64,000 bases of DNA from Siminovitchia acidinfaciens (GCF_003605385.1 NZ_QYTV02000006.1:146271-210270); one strand, 5' to 3'. Numbered from the stretch's first letter, positions 46,091 to 56,074 are shown. The notes: generated by a model from the letters alone, not told the origin. Made by a program: numbers and translations.

Positions 46091-47062
46091 TTAAGCGTTC
46101 ACTGTATTCTCTTCATTTAACTTTTCAATACGTTCTTTTACCTCTTCTTCAGTCAAGTTATTTTCCTTGATGTAAAGATTTCGAGGATGTTCACGACATT
46201 CGTCAGTACAGCTCCGCATATATTTATGCTCGTTTTCCTCAGAGCAAAGGAATTGTCTGTTGCACTCCGGATTTGCACAGTTCACGTATCTCTCGCAAGG
46301 CTCACCGTCAAAATAGTCTCTGCCTACAATGACATGTTCTTTTTGGTTGACAGGAACAGCAATTCTTTGGTCAAAGACATAGCATTGTCCGTCCCAAAGC
46401 TCACCCTGCACTTCAGGATCTTTTCCATAAGAGACAATTCCTCCGTGCAGTTGCCCTACATCTTCGAATCCTTCTCTTACGAGCCAACCCGAAAACTTCT
46501 CACAGCGGATACCGCCCGTACAGTATGTCAATACTTTCTTTCCTTCTAACATTTCCTTATTTTCACGGACCCAGTCCGGCAAATCCCTGAATGTTTTAAT
46601 ATCCGGACGGATCGCCCCTCTGAAATGCCCAAGATCAAATTCATAATCATTTCGCGCATCCAGGATGACTGTATCCTCATCTTGCATCGCTTCATAAAAT
46701 TCTTTTGGACTTAAATATTTACCGGTCATTTGTCTTGGATCAATGTCATCCTCTAAACGGAGAGTGACCAATTCCTTGCGCGGACGGACATGCATTTTTT
46801 TAAACGCATGCTTGTCTGATTCGTCTATTTTAAAAACCATATCCGCAAAACGGGGATCGGAATTCATCATTTCAATATAGCGGTCCGTCTGTTCCACCGT
46901 TCCGGAAACAGTACCGTTAATTCCTTCATTTGCTACTAGAATTCTACCCTTTAGCCCGGTTTCTTTGCAAAATTTCAAATGCTGTTTTGCGAATTCCTCA
47001 GGATCTTCAATCGTTACATAATGATAATACAATAACACTCTAAACTCTTTACTTGTTGTCAT
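46091..47062 (-). CDS. trhO: tRNA uridine(34) hydroxylase, rhodanese family
   Basis: A 323-residue protein with an N-terminal acylphosphatase-like part, a rhodanese domain with active-site loop CTGGIRCEK near residue 181, and a C-terminal cysteine-rich zinc region (CANPECN, CSEEN, SCTDEC). This is the YbfQ/YceA layout, shown to hydroxylate uridine 34 of tRNA with oxygen. Length is normal. ATG 47062. Single gene. Confidence 0.9.
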   Translation of the reverse strand: MTTSKEFRVLLYYHYVTIEDPEEFAKQHLKFCKETGLKGRILVANEGINGTVSGTVEQTDRYIEMMNSDPRFADMVFKIDESDKHAFKKMHVRPRKELVTLRLEDDIDPRQMTGKYLSPKEFYEAMQDEDTVILDARNDYEFDLGHFRGAIRPDIKTFRDLPDWVRENKEMLEGKKVLTYCTGGIRCEKFSGWLVREGFEDVGQLHGGIVSYGKDPEVQGELWDGQCYVFDQRIAVPVNQKEHVIVGRDYFDGEPCERYVNCANPECNRQFLCSEENEHKYMRSCTDECREHPRNLYIKENNLTEEEVKERIEKLNEENTVNA

Positions 47063-47226
47063 TCTGAACTACCACCTAATATTTTATATTTGCAAGATAC
47101 AAAAGTAGGTTGCGTTAAGATTATACTACCGTTTATAATGCTTGGCAAATCAAGTTTTACGTCTCCTTTATATTTTGAAATTTGGCTCATTTTATTAGTG
47201 AAATTTTAAATACGGAGAGGATAGAA

Positions 47227-47654
47227 ATGGAAAGTAAGCCTAAAAGCCTTAATAGGCATGAATCTTTGCAGCATCTATCACGGCAGCATATGGTTGACCT
47301 TCATACAGCGTTAAAATTGAAGAGGGCTGGAGAAGCAAATATCAGGTATACCATAGGAATTTTAAAGGATTTTCATGATTTCTGGCATCCATCCGGACAA
47401 AATCTTTTTCGGGAGGAAGAAGAGATTTGGCTTCCGGCCATTGCAGACAAGAAAGAAAGAGATACTATTGGAACATGTGGTGATACGATCACATTAATTT
47501 CGGAAACATTTCAATACGCTTCACCAAAATTGAAAAATGCCTGAATTAGACAAATCTTGAAAGTCATATCAGAAAAGAAGAAAGAATCATTTTTCCAATG
47601 ATCGAAAAAAGCCTGCTGGAAGAAACTGCTAGCCCTTGCCTATTATCTACATGA
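47227..47654 (+). pseudogene. Hemerythrin-domain protein, broken by a frameshift
   Basis: ATG 47227 (MESKPKSLNRHE, behind GGAGAGG) gives a hemerythrin start with an H...H/E metal pattern (DFWHPSGQNLFREEEE). The frame stops at 47544. In another frame from 47553 to 47654 the missing end NLESHIRKEERIIFPMIEKS follows, with an in-frame stop just before it. Together they make one complete hemerythrin-like protein, so the gene appears to be decayed. The 5' part alone could still be made (105 residues). Confidence 0.8.
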
Positions 47655-47660
47655 CAAAAA

Positions 47661-47686
47661 AGCTTCAGATGATGGTTGCTGAAGCT
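47661..47686. terminator. Bidirectional terminator
   Basis: AGCTTCAG pairs with CTGAAGCT, flanked by A and T runs, between the broken hemerythrin gene and the convergent metallopeptidase-like gene. Confidence 0.88.
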
Positions 47687-47689
47687 TTT

Positions 47690-48241
47690 TCAAGCGATCT
47701 GTCCGCTTTCACGGTTCATAAGGTCATCGAGTAACAATAAATCTTTTTCATAAGTCTCTATATAAGTATTCAAACCCATGTTTCTAAGGAAATTGAATGT
47801 CAGCCAATCAACGAGGCCATATTTCCTGTTCAATTTTTCAGCATTTCTCCAGGCCGTCTCCTCAAAAGCAATATTCATTTGATGCTCTTCAATCAACATT
47901 GAAAGCAGGCTCATGTCATGATATTTTTCTTCTATCGAGTGCTTTTGCTTCATTTTATATATTTCAATGGTTCTGTCCAATGACCCTAATAATGATTCCC
48001 TGTCAATTGCGTGCCCCAATTCATGAAGAGAAAATGTTTTTATATAGTCTTCAAGCGAGATAGCGTCAGGCACTTCCTTTATCGCTGATTTGATCCGAAT
48101 CACATCGTAACCGATATAATGCAGAATGAAATTATAGCTCATGTTGATTCCAGACAGCTCTTCTTGGATTTCCAAATCCATACCCACTGCTGTCAGCGTT
48201 GATTGAATCACTTTTTTTATTTTTAAATTTTTATTAATCAT
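47690..48241 (-). CDS. Hypothetical protein with HELGH metallopeptidase motif
   Basis: A 183-residue protein with HELGHAID near residue 72, a zincin-like HExxH motif, followed by a helical region with acidic residues (SMLIEEHQMN) that could give the third ligand. No signal peptide or membrane helix. ATG 48241 is preceded by GGGGAG only two bases away and AAAGGAG about 15 bases away, so the start is unsure. I do not know the family; a cytoplasmic metalloprotease is a guess. Confidence 0.7.
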   Translation of the reverse strand: MINKNLKIKKVIQSTLTAVGMDLEIQEELSGINMSYNFILHYIGYDVIRIKSAIKEVPDAISLEDYIKTFSLHELGHAIDRESLLGSLDRTIEIYKMKQKHSIEEKYHDMSLLSMLIEEHQMNIAFEETAWRNAEKLNRKYGLVDWLTFNFLRNMGLNTYIETYEKDLLLLDDLMNRESGQIA

Positions 48242-48377
48242 TTCTCCCCGATGCTTTCTCCTTTATAAAAAAATGCATATTTAGTTCCGCAACGAAATGC
48301 AAGAACCGTTTTTTACTTTCATTTTATCATGAAAAACCAATTGTAGAATAGTGCATTTTCTAAAGGAGGTCCAATAT

Positions 48378-48410
48378 ATGTTGATAAACAATCTTATTTA
48401 TATAGTTTAA
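48378..48410 (+). other. Strong ribosome site followed by a 10-codon frame
   Basis: AAAGGAGGT lies 5-7 bases before ATG, but the frame ends after ten codons. It may be the start of a lost gene, perhaps the one whose end survives at 48597-48799. The rest of 48242-48596 shows nothing recognisable. Confidence 0.3.
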
Positions 48411-48596
48411 GCAGTGGCATGCTATCCTGTTACATTAACCCTTTTTTATCACTCGCTTTTTTAAATCCTTAAGCCAAACAAACCGGGCACTTTCAGCGTT
48501 TGCATACTAAACTTGACCTCTATAACATTAAATGAAAAGGTTCAAAATGGTCCATTATCAAGCATATGTCCCCAATAGATCGACATCATTTCAAGC

Positions 48597-48799
48597 AAAT
48601 CATTACCTGAACGAGCTCCGGAAGTCGTTGATTTTCTAAAAATTATAAAACTACAACCGAAATCGCCAATGACTTCTTAGTTTATATGCAGAATGAAAAA
48701 GCCTCCGCTCAAGATGCTGCAATTAAATTATTAAAAGAACATGAAGAGATATGGACAGAGTGGGTACCTGTAGCTGGAAAAGTTAAAGAAGAACTTTAA
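48597..48799 (+). pseudogene. Remnant of a glycine-betaine ABC transporter binding protein
   Basis: The end reads NDFLVYMQNEKASAQDAAI and IWTEWVP...KVKEEL, which looks like the C terminus of OpuAC/ProX-type proteins. Just upstream PERAPEVVDFLK continues in another frame; one missing A near 48645 explains the shift. The N-terminal two thirds are gone. A terminator follows, as for a real gene. Confidence 0.75.
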
Positions 48800-48809
48800 T
48801 AAAGATTTG

Positions 48810-48835
48810 GAAGCAACTGTACTTACAGCTGCTTC
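48810..48835 (+). terminator. Terminator of the decayed binding-protein gene
   Basis: GAAGCAACTGT pairs with ACAGCTGCTTC (one mismatch) and T7 follows. Confidence 0.85.
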
Positions 48836-48864
48836 TTTTTTTAAGTAATATTATTTACGAAAAA

Positions 48865-50334
48865 TCACATGTAGATTTCTTTATCATGTAAAACACAACG
48901 TTCATATCCGCCAAATTCCCGTTCAATCAACTCACCAAGCTGAAAGAGTGCCTCTTCGTTCCCATTATTGCTGATTAGCTGTATTCCCATTGGCAGTCTG
49001 TCTTCATCCATGCCAACCGGAACGGTAAGCGACGGCAATCCCCAGACATTGGCATAAGCTACAAAAGGCATATATTTCTTAAAAGTTTTTTTGATGGAAA
49101 AGATTTCACTATACAGATCTCCGTGATGTGGTGCTGTCCGGTGATAGACCGGTAAAATCAGAATTCTTCTGTCAAAATAATCTTTAATTTGCCTGTCGCC
49201 TTCTTCAATCAGTCTCCGAATTTCCGCCACCCGCATCCGCCCCGGCTTGAATAAGCTTGCTCCAATAAGCGCCCATGTCATATAGTGATGGTAATCAGAC
49301 TTTCCTGTCAGCTTCTCTTTCAAATAATTTTTTAACACATTGCCTATCCCAGTAAATCCTGCCGCGTCCGCGGTGGATTTTCCTCCATCAATGGACATGA
49401 TTTCTTGCCATAACAAAGAACTTTCCTCAAAATAGGGAGGTATTTGAGTGGCCACTTGAAGCTTGGTGTTTAAGAAATCAATGACTTTTTGAATTTTATT
49501 TTCAATTATTTCACTTAAAATATAAGAATTTTTCGGAAGTGTCTGAATAACATAATTGGCCATTTCCACACTGCTGTCATAATCGTGGCTGGCGATCATT
49601 TTGTAAATAAACCTGGCGTCCCTTACTGACTTCACCATGGGGCCGATTCCCAGCATTCTTTTTTGCAGTCGATGGACTACTTCAGGATAACTGCCTTCAT
49701 CATCTATACGCTCGTTGCCTGATTTAAATCCAATGACCCCGTTAAAATGAGCGGGAAAACGAATGGAACCGCCGATATCCGATCCTATACCAGCTGTTGC
49801 ACCGCCAAGTGCAATCAGCGCCCCCTCGCCTCCCGATGAACCGCCTGCAGTCCTATCGATATCCCACGGATTATTCGTTGTCCCGTACACCTTATTGTCT
49901 GTCTCCTGACAAAAGCAAAGCGTCGGTGTATTGGTTTTCCCAAGAATAATAGCGCCTTCATTCCTTAGGATTTCCACAACTCGTGCATCTGCCGATTCTG
50001 CTATGTGACTCCGATGTTTTAAACCACCTGTCGTTTTCATACCTTTTACATGGAAGGATTCCTTTATACTGATCGGTATTCCTGCCAGCCTTCCTAGCGC
50101 ATTCCCGCTTTGAATCAGTCGATCAGCCTCTTCCGCCTCTTTCATTGCTTCTGAAAAGCGATCTTCCACTAGACAGTTTACCTTTGGATTGACATGCTGC
50201 AAATGTTCAATAAACAATCGTGTTATTTCCTTGGAAGTGATATTCCTAGCCGTAAGCTCTTTTTTCATACTAATAACATCCATATGTAAAACATTCATTC
50301 GTCTTTTTGTCGACTGAGGCTCGGATTGAATCAT
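48865..50334 (-). CDS. Amidase signature family enzyme
   Basis: A 489-residue serine amidase. The catalytic lysine lies in ISIKES, and the serines in AGGSSGGEGA and SDIGGSIR. It hydrolyses an amide; the family includes fatty-acid amide hydrolase-like and 6-aminohexanoate-type enzymes, so the substrate is open. ATG 50334 follows GGGGGAGTG by 5-7 bases. The genes around it give no clue. No GatB or GatC beside it, so it is not the tRNA amidotransferase. Confidence 0.86.
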   Translation of the reverse strand: MIQSEPQSTKRRMNVLHMDVISMKKELTARNITSKEITRLFIEHLQHVNPKVNCLVEDRFSEAMKEAEEADRLIQSGNALGRLAGIPISIKESFHVKGMKTTGGLKHRSHIAESADARVVEILRNEGAIILGKTNTPTLCFCQETDNKVYGTTNNPWDIDRTAGGSSGGEGALIALGGATAGIGSDIGGSIRFPAHFNGVIGFKSGNERIDDEGSYPEVVHRLQKRMLGIGPMVKSVRDARFIYKMIASHDYDSSVEMANYVIQTLPKNSYILSEIIENKIQKVIDFLNTKLQVATQIPPYFEESSLLWQEIMSIDGGKSTADAAGFTGIGNVLKNYLKEKLTGKSDYHHYMTWALIGASLFKPGRMRVAEIRRLIEEGDRQIKDYFDRRILILPVYHRTAPHHGDLYSEIFSIKKTFKKYMPFVAYANVWGLPSLTVPVGMDEDRLPMGIQLISNNGNEEALFQLGELIEREFGGYERCVLHDKEIYM

Positions 50335-50420
50335 CAAACACTCCCCCAAAAAAATTATCATCTTTTCTTCATTATTCGATGAACTCGTATTTTATTCCTC
50401 CTTCCAATGAACCAAAAATA

Positions 50421-50438
50421 CCCCGGAAAAATCCGGGG
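50421..50438 (-). terminator. Terminator of the MFS gene
   Basis: CCCCGG pairs with CCGGGG around a six-base loop; TATTTTTGG follows on the minus strand. Confidence 0.85.
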
Positions 50439-50452
50439 CAATGATTTTTATA

Positions 50453-51697
50453 TTATGAACTTGACGTTAATTCCCGTACTTTTTCATCGCTGGGCAGCAT
50501 CCAGGTCAGGATGCCTACAAATGGCAATAACCCGCATAATATCATGACAAATCGGATACTGAAAATATCTGCCAATGTTCCTAATAAAACTGCTCCCACC
50601 GCTCCCATTCCAAAAGCAAGCCCGACAATCAATCCGGAAACCATGCCTACTTTTTGTGGAAGCAATTCCTGCGCATATACAACAGATACGCTGAAGCTTG
50701 ATAATATGATAAAGCCAATGATAAAAAACACAGGAATAATCAGCGGCAGCGGTACAAATGGCAAAATAACCGTAAGCGGAGCCGCCCCTGCCATCGAAAG
50801 AAAGATCATATTTCTTCGACCGAACCGATCAGCCAGTGGACCTCCAAAAAATGTACCAAGAACCCCGGCAAACATAAAGATAAATACGTACAATTGCGCA
50901 TGTCTGACGGTCAGTCCGTAATCTTCAATTAAATAAAATTGATAAAAGTTATTTATACCTGCAACATAAAAAGATCTGGCAAAAACTAAAAAAACGAGGA
51001 GCCCCATCGCTGTTTTTATTTTTTTATGGATAGGAGCCGTGGCCTGCTGAGCTTTCATTCGATTTTTTCGGCTAAACGATCCTTCTTGAATCTGTCTTTT
51101 ATACCATCTTGAAACATTCAGCAATAAAATAATTCCAATCATTGTCACAATTGTAAACAGAAGCGCCCCTTTTTGACCTAAGCTGACAAATATTAATGCG
51201 GTAAAGACGGGGGCGAGCGATTGTCCGAAGTTTCCTCCTACCTGGTAAATCGACTGAGCCAAGCCACGCTTCGTTCCTGCAGCCATGTAGGCAACCCGAG
51301 AACCTTCCGGATGAAATACGGCCGAACCGATACCAATGAAGAATACCGACATCAGGATCATAGAAAAGCTCGGGGACAAAGCAAAACCAATCAAGCCGAG
51401 GGTGCTCATAAACATTCCAACCGGAAGAAGAAAAGGAGCCGGCCTCTTATCGGAAAAATAACCAAAAACCGGCTGCATGACGGATGCTGTCATATTCAGG
51501 ACAAAAGCGATCCAGCCAATCTGTGCAAAAGACAAATTCAGTGTTTGCTCAAAGATTGGATTCATTGCGGGTACAACCGATTGAATCGAGTCATTGATGA
51601 GATGGCTCCCGCTGATGGCGAAAAGGATCCCATAAACTGTTTGAATCTGTTTTGATGATGCTGGTGTTGGCTTCTTCATTTGTGTAGTTGTACTCAT
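50453..51697 (-). CDS. MFS efflux transporter, fosmidomycin-resistance (Fsr) type
   Basis: A 414-residue transporter with 12 predicted helices, an HLINDSIQSVVPAM motif in helix 1 and FGYFSDKRPAP in the first cytoplasmic loop. These are typical of Fsr proteins, which export fosmidomycin and similar compounds by proton exchange. ATG overlaps the DUF1033 stop by four bases, so the two are coupled. Drug resistance is inferred from family only. Confidence 0.87.
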   Translation of the reverse strand: MSTTTQMKKPTPASSKQIQTVYGILFAISGSHLINDSIQSVVPAMNPIFEQTLNLSFAQIGWIAFVLNMTASVMQPVFGYFSDKRPAPFLLPVGMFMSTLGLIGFALSPSFSMILMSVFFIGIGSAVFHPEGSRVAYMAAGTKRGLAQSIYQVGGNFGQSLAPVFTALIFVSLGQKGALLFTIVTMIGIILLLNVSRWYKRQIQEGSFSRKNRMKAQQATAPIHKKIKTAMGLLVFLVFARSFYVAGINNFYQFYLIEDYGLTVRHAQLYVFIFMFAGVLGTFFGGPLADRFGRRNMIFLSMAGAAPLTVILPFVPLPLIIPVFFIIGFIILSSFSVSVVYAQELLPQKVGMVSGLIVGLAFGMGAVGAVLLGTLADIFSIRFVMILCGLLPFVGILTWMLPSDEKVRELTSSS

Positions 51698-52041
51698 TTT
51701 ATCTCTCTTTTCTCGTAATTTGCCAAATGGCCACTATCTGGAAATTGATATGGCTCCCCGTTCAATAAAATAAGCAATCCATAATACAATTGTAGATCCT
51801 CATCACAATGTTCACAGAATGAAACATCTTCCTTATTCCAAAACGCAGCTAGGGAAGTCTTTTTTACCTTAAGCTGCTCGAATTCCTCTTTTAACTGCCT
51901 AAATAAGGAAAAATACTTCTGAATGGCAGCTTCCGAATCGGAATAAGTGTACATTTCGATAATATCATTCCGCCATTCAGGAAAAAACCACCACGGTTCG
52001 CTATCACCTTTCATTACAATAACTTCCCAATTTTGAACCAT
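51694..52041 (-). CDS. DUF1033 protein
   Basis: A 115-residue soluble protein, rich in tryptophan and glutamate at its start (WWFFPEW) and with CEHCDEDL later. It matches the short DUF1033 family of Firmicutes. ATG 52041 follows GGAGG by 7-8 bases. First gene of a two-gene unit with the Fsr-type transporter; role unknown. Confidence 0.8.
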   Translation of the reverse strand: MVQNWEVIVMKGDSEPWWFFPEWRNDIIEMYTYSDSEAAIQKYFSLFRQLKEEFEQLKVKKTSLAAFWNKEDVSFCEHCDEDLQLYYGLLILLNGEPYQFPDSGHLANYEKREIK

Positions 52042-52231
52042 GTTTTTTCCTCCAAGCATTAAAATAACTAAAACCTTCCGCTGGTCAACAGGTCGTCTGG
52101 ATCTGTTGATTATATTTAAAATACGAATTTTATTATACCTTTCTGACTGTCAGCTCTCCAATTAAAATGCTTATTTGGTCAGTTTAAAAAAGATTCAAAT
52201 AGGAATTATAAGAACAAGGAGGTGTGGCGGA

Positions 52232-52471
52232 ATGAGAATCGGTGTCGAAGAAAGTTTGTCAAATGTATCACAAGCGCTGGAGGAAAAAGGCTATCAAGTT
52301 GTAACCCTTTCTAATGCCTCAGATGTAAACAACGTAGACTGCTGCGTGGTCACTGGAATGGACTCCAATATTATGGGGATGCAAACTACGACAACACAGG
52401 TGCCTGTCATCGATGCAAATGGTCTTTCTGCAGATGAAATTTGCCAGAAAATAGAACAAAAACTTCACTGA
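52232..52471 (+). CDS. ykuS: UPF0180 protein YkuS
   Basis: A 79-residue alpha/beta protein that begins MRIGVEESLSNVSQ and includes DCCVVTGMD and ANGLSADEIC, the YkuS pattern. ATG 52232 lies 7 bases after GGAGGTG. Widely kept in Bacilli, function unknown. Single gene ending at a strong terminator. Confidence 0.87.
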   Translation: MRIGVEESLSNVSQALEEKGYQVVTLSNASDVNNVDCCVVTGMDSNIMGMQTTTTQVPVIDANGLSADEICQKIEQKLH

Positions 52472-52478
52472 AATAAAT

Positions 52479-52512
52479 GAAGACTGCGGACTGCTTTTAG
52501 TCCTCAGTCTTC
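52479..52512. terminator. Bidirectional terminator of ykuS and mobB
   Basis: GAAGACTGCGGACT pairs with AGTCCTCAGTCTTC with one mismatch; T8 follows on the plus strand. The stem overlaps the last codons of mobB. Confidence 0.85.
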
Positions 52513-53016
52513 GTTTATTTTTTTTATAAACCATTGAACAAAATCTTCCGTCTCCACCGTCTCAAAAAAAGGAACGGACAGCCTGTCGGACCTTAAAGGT
52601 TCTCGAGAAATGACCGCTGTGATATTAGTAAGCTCCTCCAAGAGGAATTCATCCTGCACATTGCGTAAAAGCACTACTTTCGGGTAATTCATTTTTTTAT
52701 ACCCTTCCACCAAAATTATATCAATGGGGAGCCGGCGATAGATCTCTATAATATTTTCCAGCTCCCACTGATCCTTAATGGCTTCAATATGTAAAGTGCC
52801 AGCTCCTTCGACTGCAGTAATTTTTGCGCCGGCCAGCCGGTGTTGTTCGGAGTCTTTATTGATCACCAGGCGTTCAGGCGGACCACCATGACCATGATGT
52901 TTTATTGTCCCAACCGCGAGTCCCTTATCTTTACATGCTTCGATCAGCTTTTTCATCAATGTAGTTTTTCCGCTATTTTGGAACCCTACGATTTGGAAAA
53001 TTTTCTTTCCTGCCAT
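52504..53016 (-). CDS. mobB: Molybdopterin-guanine dinucleotide biosynthesis adaptor MobB
   Basis: A 170-residue P-loop protein with Walker A GFQNSGKTT at residues 11-19 and VEGYKK in the later switch region. It binds GTP and helps MobA attach GMP to molybdopterin. Its ATG lies 31 bases inside moeA. No mobA is present in the window, so the final step would be encoded elsewhere. Confidence 0.9.
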   Translation of the reverse strand: MAGKKIFQIVGFQNSGKTTLMKKLIEACKDKGLAVGTIKHHGHGGPPERLVINKDSEQHRLAGAKITAVEGAGTLHIEAIKDQWELENIIEIYRRLPIDIILVEGYKKMNYPKVVLLRNVQDEFLLEELTNITAVISREPLRSDRLSVPFFETVETEDFVQWFIKKINED

Positions 53017-54275
53017 GGCACACCGCTTCCCTGCTGGTCTTCCAAAAGGATGAGATCCACTTCGTCACCGGCCCTGTAACCTCTCGTGCCTCCAGGCAGC
53101 ACAATTAGGGAGTCCGCCCATGCGATTGAGGTTACAACTCCTGATTTATCCAGGCCTACTGGCTCGGCGTATACCTTACCGTCTTCATAGCTGATCTTAC
53201 CTCTTACAAACCTGCTGAACGGATTTGGCTTTGGAAAATCCATTTTCAGCTCCCCTGTAATATAGCGAGTATAAGGACGATCAGACTGCATCCAATAACG
53301 TAAATACGGCTTTACAAACAATTCAAAACCAACGTAGCAAGCTGACGGATTGCCGGAAAGGCCAAACAGCAATCGGCCGTTTATTTCGGCACAGCTTGTG
53401 ACGCTTCCTGGGCGCATGGCAATTTTATTGAATAAAAGCTTTGCTCCCATCCTTTTATAAATCTCAGGGAGATAATCAAAATCTCCGACAGAAACTCCTC
53501 CAGTCGTAATAAGAATATCGCATTCTTGCAAAGCCGTTTTCATCGCCTCATACAGCGATTCCAGGTCATCAGCACAGTTTTCGTACTTTTTATAAACCGC
53601 ACCAGTTCTAAGAACCTGTGATTCAATCATATAACCGTTGCTATCACGAATTTTTCCAGGCTCAAGCTCATCTTCAGGCCGAAGCAGTTCACTTCCTGTA
53701 GCAATGATCCCTACTGTAGGCTTTTTAGCAACTTTTACTTGACTGTATCCGAAAGTAGCCAATAAAGCTTTAATCCCTGGATTGACCCGTTCTCCTTTAT
53801 CGATTAGCGGGCTGCCTTTTTGTGTGTCTTCCCCTTGAAATGAAATATTATCCCCATCCTGAAGACGCCTTTTCACTTCTATATATTTATTGCCGGCCTC
53901 TGAAATTTCCCTTACCAATTCAAGCATGATGACACAATCCGCTCCATCGGGAATTTGGGCTCCTGTCATTATTCTGACCGCTTGCTGGTGCCCCACTTGT
54001 TTCAAGCTGACTTGTCCTGCTCCAATTTCATCAATGACCTCAAATAATAATGGAGTTTCCCGGGAAGCATTTTCCGTGTCCCTGGCCCTTAATGCAAAAC
54101 CATCATATGGAGACCGGTTAAAAGGAGGTACATCGTGATCAGCAATTAAAGGTTCTGAAAGATATCTTTCATCGCATTCGTGAATAGATACCAGTTCATC
54201 TTCCCCTCTTAGCTTATACTCCATAACTTTTTCAATCGCTTCCTTGATCCAAATCGGCTTCCTTCTCTCCACCAC
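52986..54275 (-). CDS. moeA: Molybdopterin molybdenumtransferase
   Basis: A 429-residue MoeA: N-terminal GHRPYDGFAL-like substrate loop (NRSPYDGFALRA near residue 55), central TTGGVSVGD motif near 256 and a C-terminal beta barrel. It inserts molybdate into adenylated molybdopterin. GTG 54275 follows AAGGAGCC by 11 bases. It stands between moaA and mobB with a 3' overlap with mobB. Confidence 0.92.
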   Translation of the reverse strand: MVERRKPIWIKEAIEKVMEYKLRGEDELVSIHECDERYLSEPLIADHDVPPFNRSPYDGFALRARDTENASRETPLLFEVIDEIGAGQVSLKQVGHQQAVRIMTGAQIPDGADCVIMLELVREISEAGNKYIEVKRRLQDGDNISFQGEDTQKGSPLIDKGERVNPGIKALLATFGYSQVKVAKKPTVGIIATGSELLRPEDELEPGKIRDSNGYMIESQVLRTGAVYKKYENCADDLESLYEAMKTALQECDILITTGGVSVGDFDYLPEIYKRMGAKLLFNKIAMRPGSVTSCAEINGRLLFGLSGNPSACYVGFELFVKPYLRYWMQSDRPYTRYITGELKMDFPKPNPFSRFVRGKISYEDGKVYAEPVGLDKSGVVTSIAWADSLIVLPGGTRGYRAGDEVDLILLEDQQGSGVPWQERKFSKS

Positions 54276-54300
54276 TGCTTAATCAGGCTCCTTCCAAATG

Positions 54301-55308
54301 TTATCCTCCGATATAGGACATTTCTATCTTTTCTTTGGATTTCGCACTTTCCTCTGTCCGTTCATCGGAATAGCGATCTGTTCGCTGATTCCAGATAGTA
54401 CTTATTTCCTTGATCAACGGTTCCTCATCATTATGAGTTCGGACCAGCCTGCGCAAGTCATAACCTTTTGAAGCAAACAGACAAGTATAAAATTTTCCAT
54501 CTGCAGAAATGCGAGCTCTTGTACAACTGGAACAAAACGACTCGGAAACCGAGGTGATAAAACCAACTTCTGCATCGTTTTTATATTTATATCGTTTTGC
54601 CACTTCACCGAAATATCCCGGATCTACAGGTTCAAGTTCAAATTGTTCTGACAGCAGATCGTACATTTCTTTTTTTGTTACAACTTTGGTGAAATCCCAA
54701 CCGTTTGAATTGCCTACATCCATGAATTCAATATAGCGCAATGTCACACCCATATCTTTAAAATGCTGAGCCATTGGAATGATTTCGCTTTCATTCACAC
54801 CTTTTTGAACAACCATGTTTACCTTTACTCCAAGTCCCGCATCCCGGGCAGCTTCAATTCCTTTTAAGACGACACTTGAACTGACTCCCCTGCCATTGAT
54901 CTTCTTGAAAATATCATCATTTAACGCATCCAGACTGACGTTCACCCTATGAAGGCCTGCCTCAACGAGATCCTTTGCCAATTTAGGGAGCAGCACACCA
55001 TTTGTGGTTAAACCAATATCCTTAATGCCCTGAATTTGAATCAACTTTTTTATTAAACTAGCAATATCTTTTCTTAAAAGTGGTTCTCCACCAGTGATTC
55101 TTAATTTTGTAACGCCTAATTTGCTAAAAGCCGTCGCGAGGCGTTCAATTTCTTCAAAAGTTAATATCTCGTTTTTGGGCAGAAATTTAAAATCCGGCCC
55201 AAAAATGTCTGCCGGCATGCAATATTGACAGCGAAAGTTGCACTTATCTGTCACTGAAATTCTCAAGTCTTGCAAAGGGCGGTTAAATCCATCTTTAAGA
55301 ATGTTCAT
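54301..55308 (-). CDS. moaA: GTP 3',8-cyclase
   Basis: A 335-residue radical-SAM enzyme. CNFRCQYC gives cysteines 23, 27 and 30 for the first [4Fe-4S] cluster, [10 protein letters not shown] with a later cysteine forms the second, and the chain ends in the conserved GG. It converts GTP to the pterin precursor in molybdenum cofactor synthesis. First of three Moco genes. No Moco riboswitch was seen in the 180 bases upstream. Confidence 0.93.
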   Translation of the reverse strand: MNILKDGFNRPLQDLRISVTDKCNFRCQYCMPADIFGPDFKFLPKNEILTFEEIERLATAFSKLGVTKLRITGGEPLLRKDIASLIKKLIQIQGIKDIGLTTNGVLLPKLAKDLVEAGLHRVNVSLDALNDDIFKKINGRGVSSSVVLKGIEAARDAGLGVKVNMVVQKGVNESEIIPMAQHFKDMGVTLRYIEFMDVGNSNGWDFTKVVTKKEMYDLLSEQFELEPVDPGYFGEVAKRYKYKNDAEVGFITSVSESFCSSCTRARISADGKFYTCLFASKGYDLRRLVRTHNDEEPLIKEISTIWNQRTDRYSDERTEESAKSKEKIEMSYIGG

Positions 55309-55495
55309 CTATTCATTCAGCTCCAATCCGTTCCTTCCGCAAGGTTTATACCGATTGTACCACTTTTCCGTTGTGCGTTCATTCTTTATGACACAGGTAT
55401 TATATATTTCATCTAATATTTGGGTAAATAAAATGAGAGAATGCTGAAACTTTTTCCTGCCGTATCCGTTATACTATTTGTGAGGAGTGAAGAGA

Positions 55496-56074
55496 ATGAA
55501 AAAAGGATTGGGAGCCATCATAGGGGCTGTAGTTGTTTTAGTCCTGGTTTTAGTGCCGCTATTAGGCAGTTACAATGGCTTTGTAAATGCAGAAGAAGAT
55601 GTTGAACAAAAATATTCCCAGATTGAAACCCAATTGCAAAGAAGGGCCGACTTGATTCCAAATCTCGTAAGCACTGTCAAGGGCTATACGAAGCACGAAG
55701 AAAAAGTACTGGGTGATATCGCTGATGCCCGTTCCAGACTGATTGGAGCTAAAAATGTACAAGAGCAGGCGGATGCCGATGCCACGTTATCGAGTGCGCT
55801 GAGCAGGCTGCTGGTTATCTCGGAGAACTATCCTGAATTAAAAGCGGACAAACAATTCACCCAGCTTATGGATGAACTGGCCGGAACGGAAAACCGGATT
55901 GCGGTCGCAAGAAAAGACTATAATGATCAAGTGACAATCTATAATAAAAAAGTAAGACAGTTCCCTGGGCGTATTGTCGCATCTATTTTTGGTTTCGACA
56001 AAAAAGAGTACTTCAAAGCACAAGCTGGGGCTGAGGAGGCTCCAAACGTAGATTTTGAAGGGAATGGAGAGTAA
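55496..56074 (+). CDS. LemA family protein
   Basis: A 192-residue protein with one N-terminal membrane helix (about residues 6-24), then the NGFVNAEEDVEQKYSQIETQLQRRADLIPNL start of the LemA helical bundle (only part quoted by position 26-55) and VAxxxYNxxVxxYN near 140. It faces the outside. ATG 55496 follows GAGGAG by 8 bases. The TPM gene follows with a one-base overlap, the usual LemA-YgcG pair. Role unclear; envelope stress has been suggested. Confidence 0.88.
   Translation: MKKGLGAIIGAVVVLVLVLVPLLGSYNGFVNAEEDVEQKYSQIETQLQRRADLIPNLVSTVKGYTKHEEKVLGDIADARSRLIGAKNVQEQADADATLSSALSRLLVISENYPELKADKQFTQLMDELAGTENRIAVARKDYNDQVTIYNKKVRQFPGRIVASIFGFDKKEYFKAQAGAEEAPNVDFEGNGE

Noticed and set aside
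55309-55495. Moco riboswitch before moaA
   Set aside because: The upstream stretch is A+T-rich and shows no conserved Moco motif.
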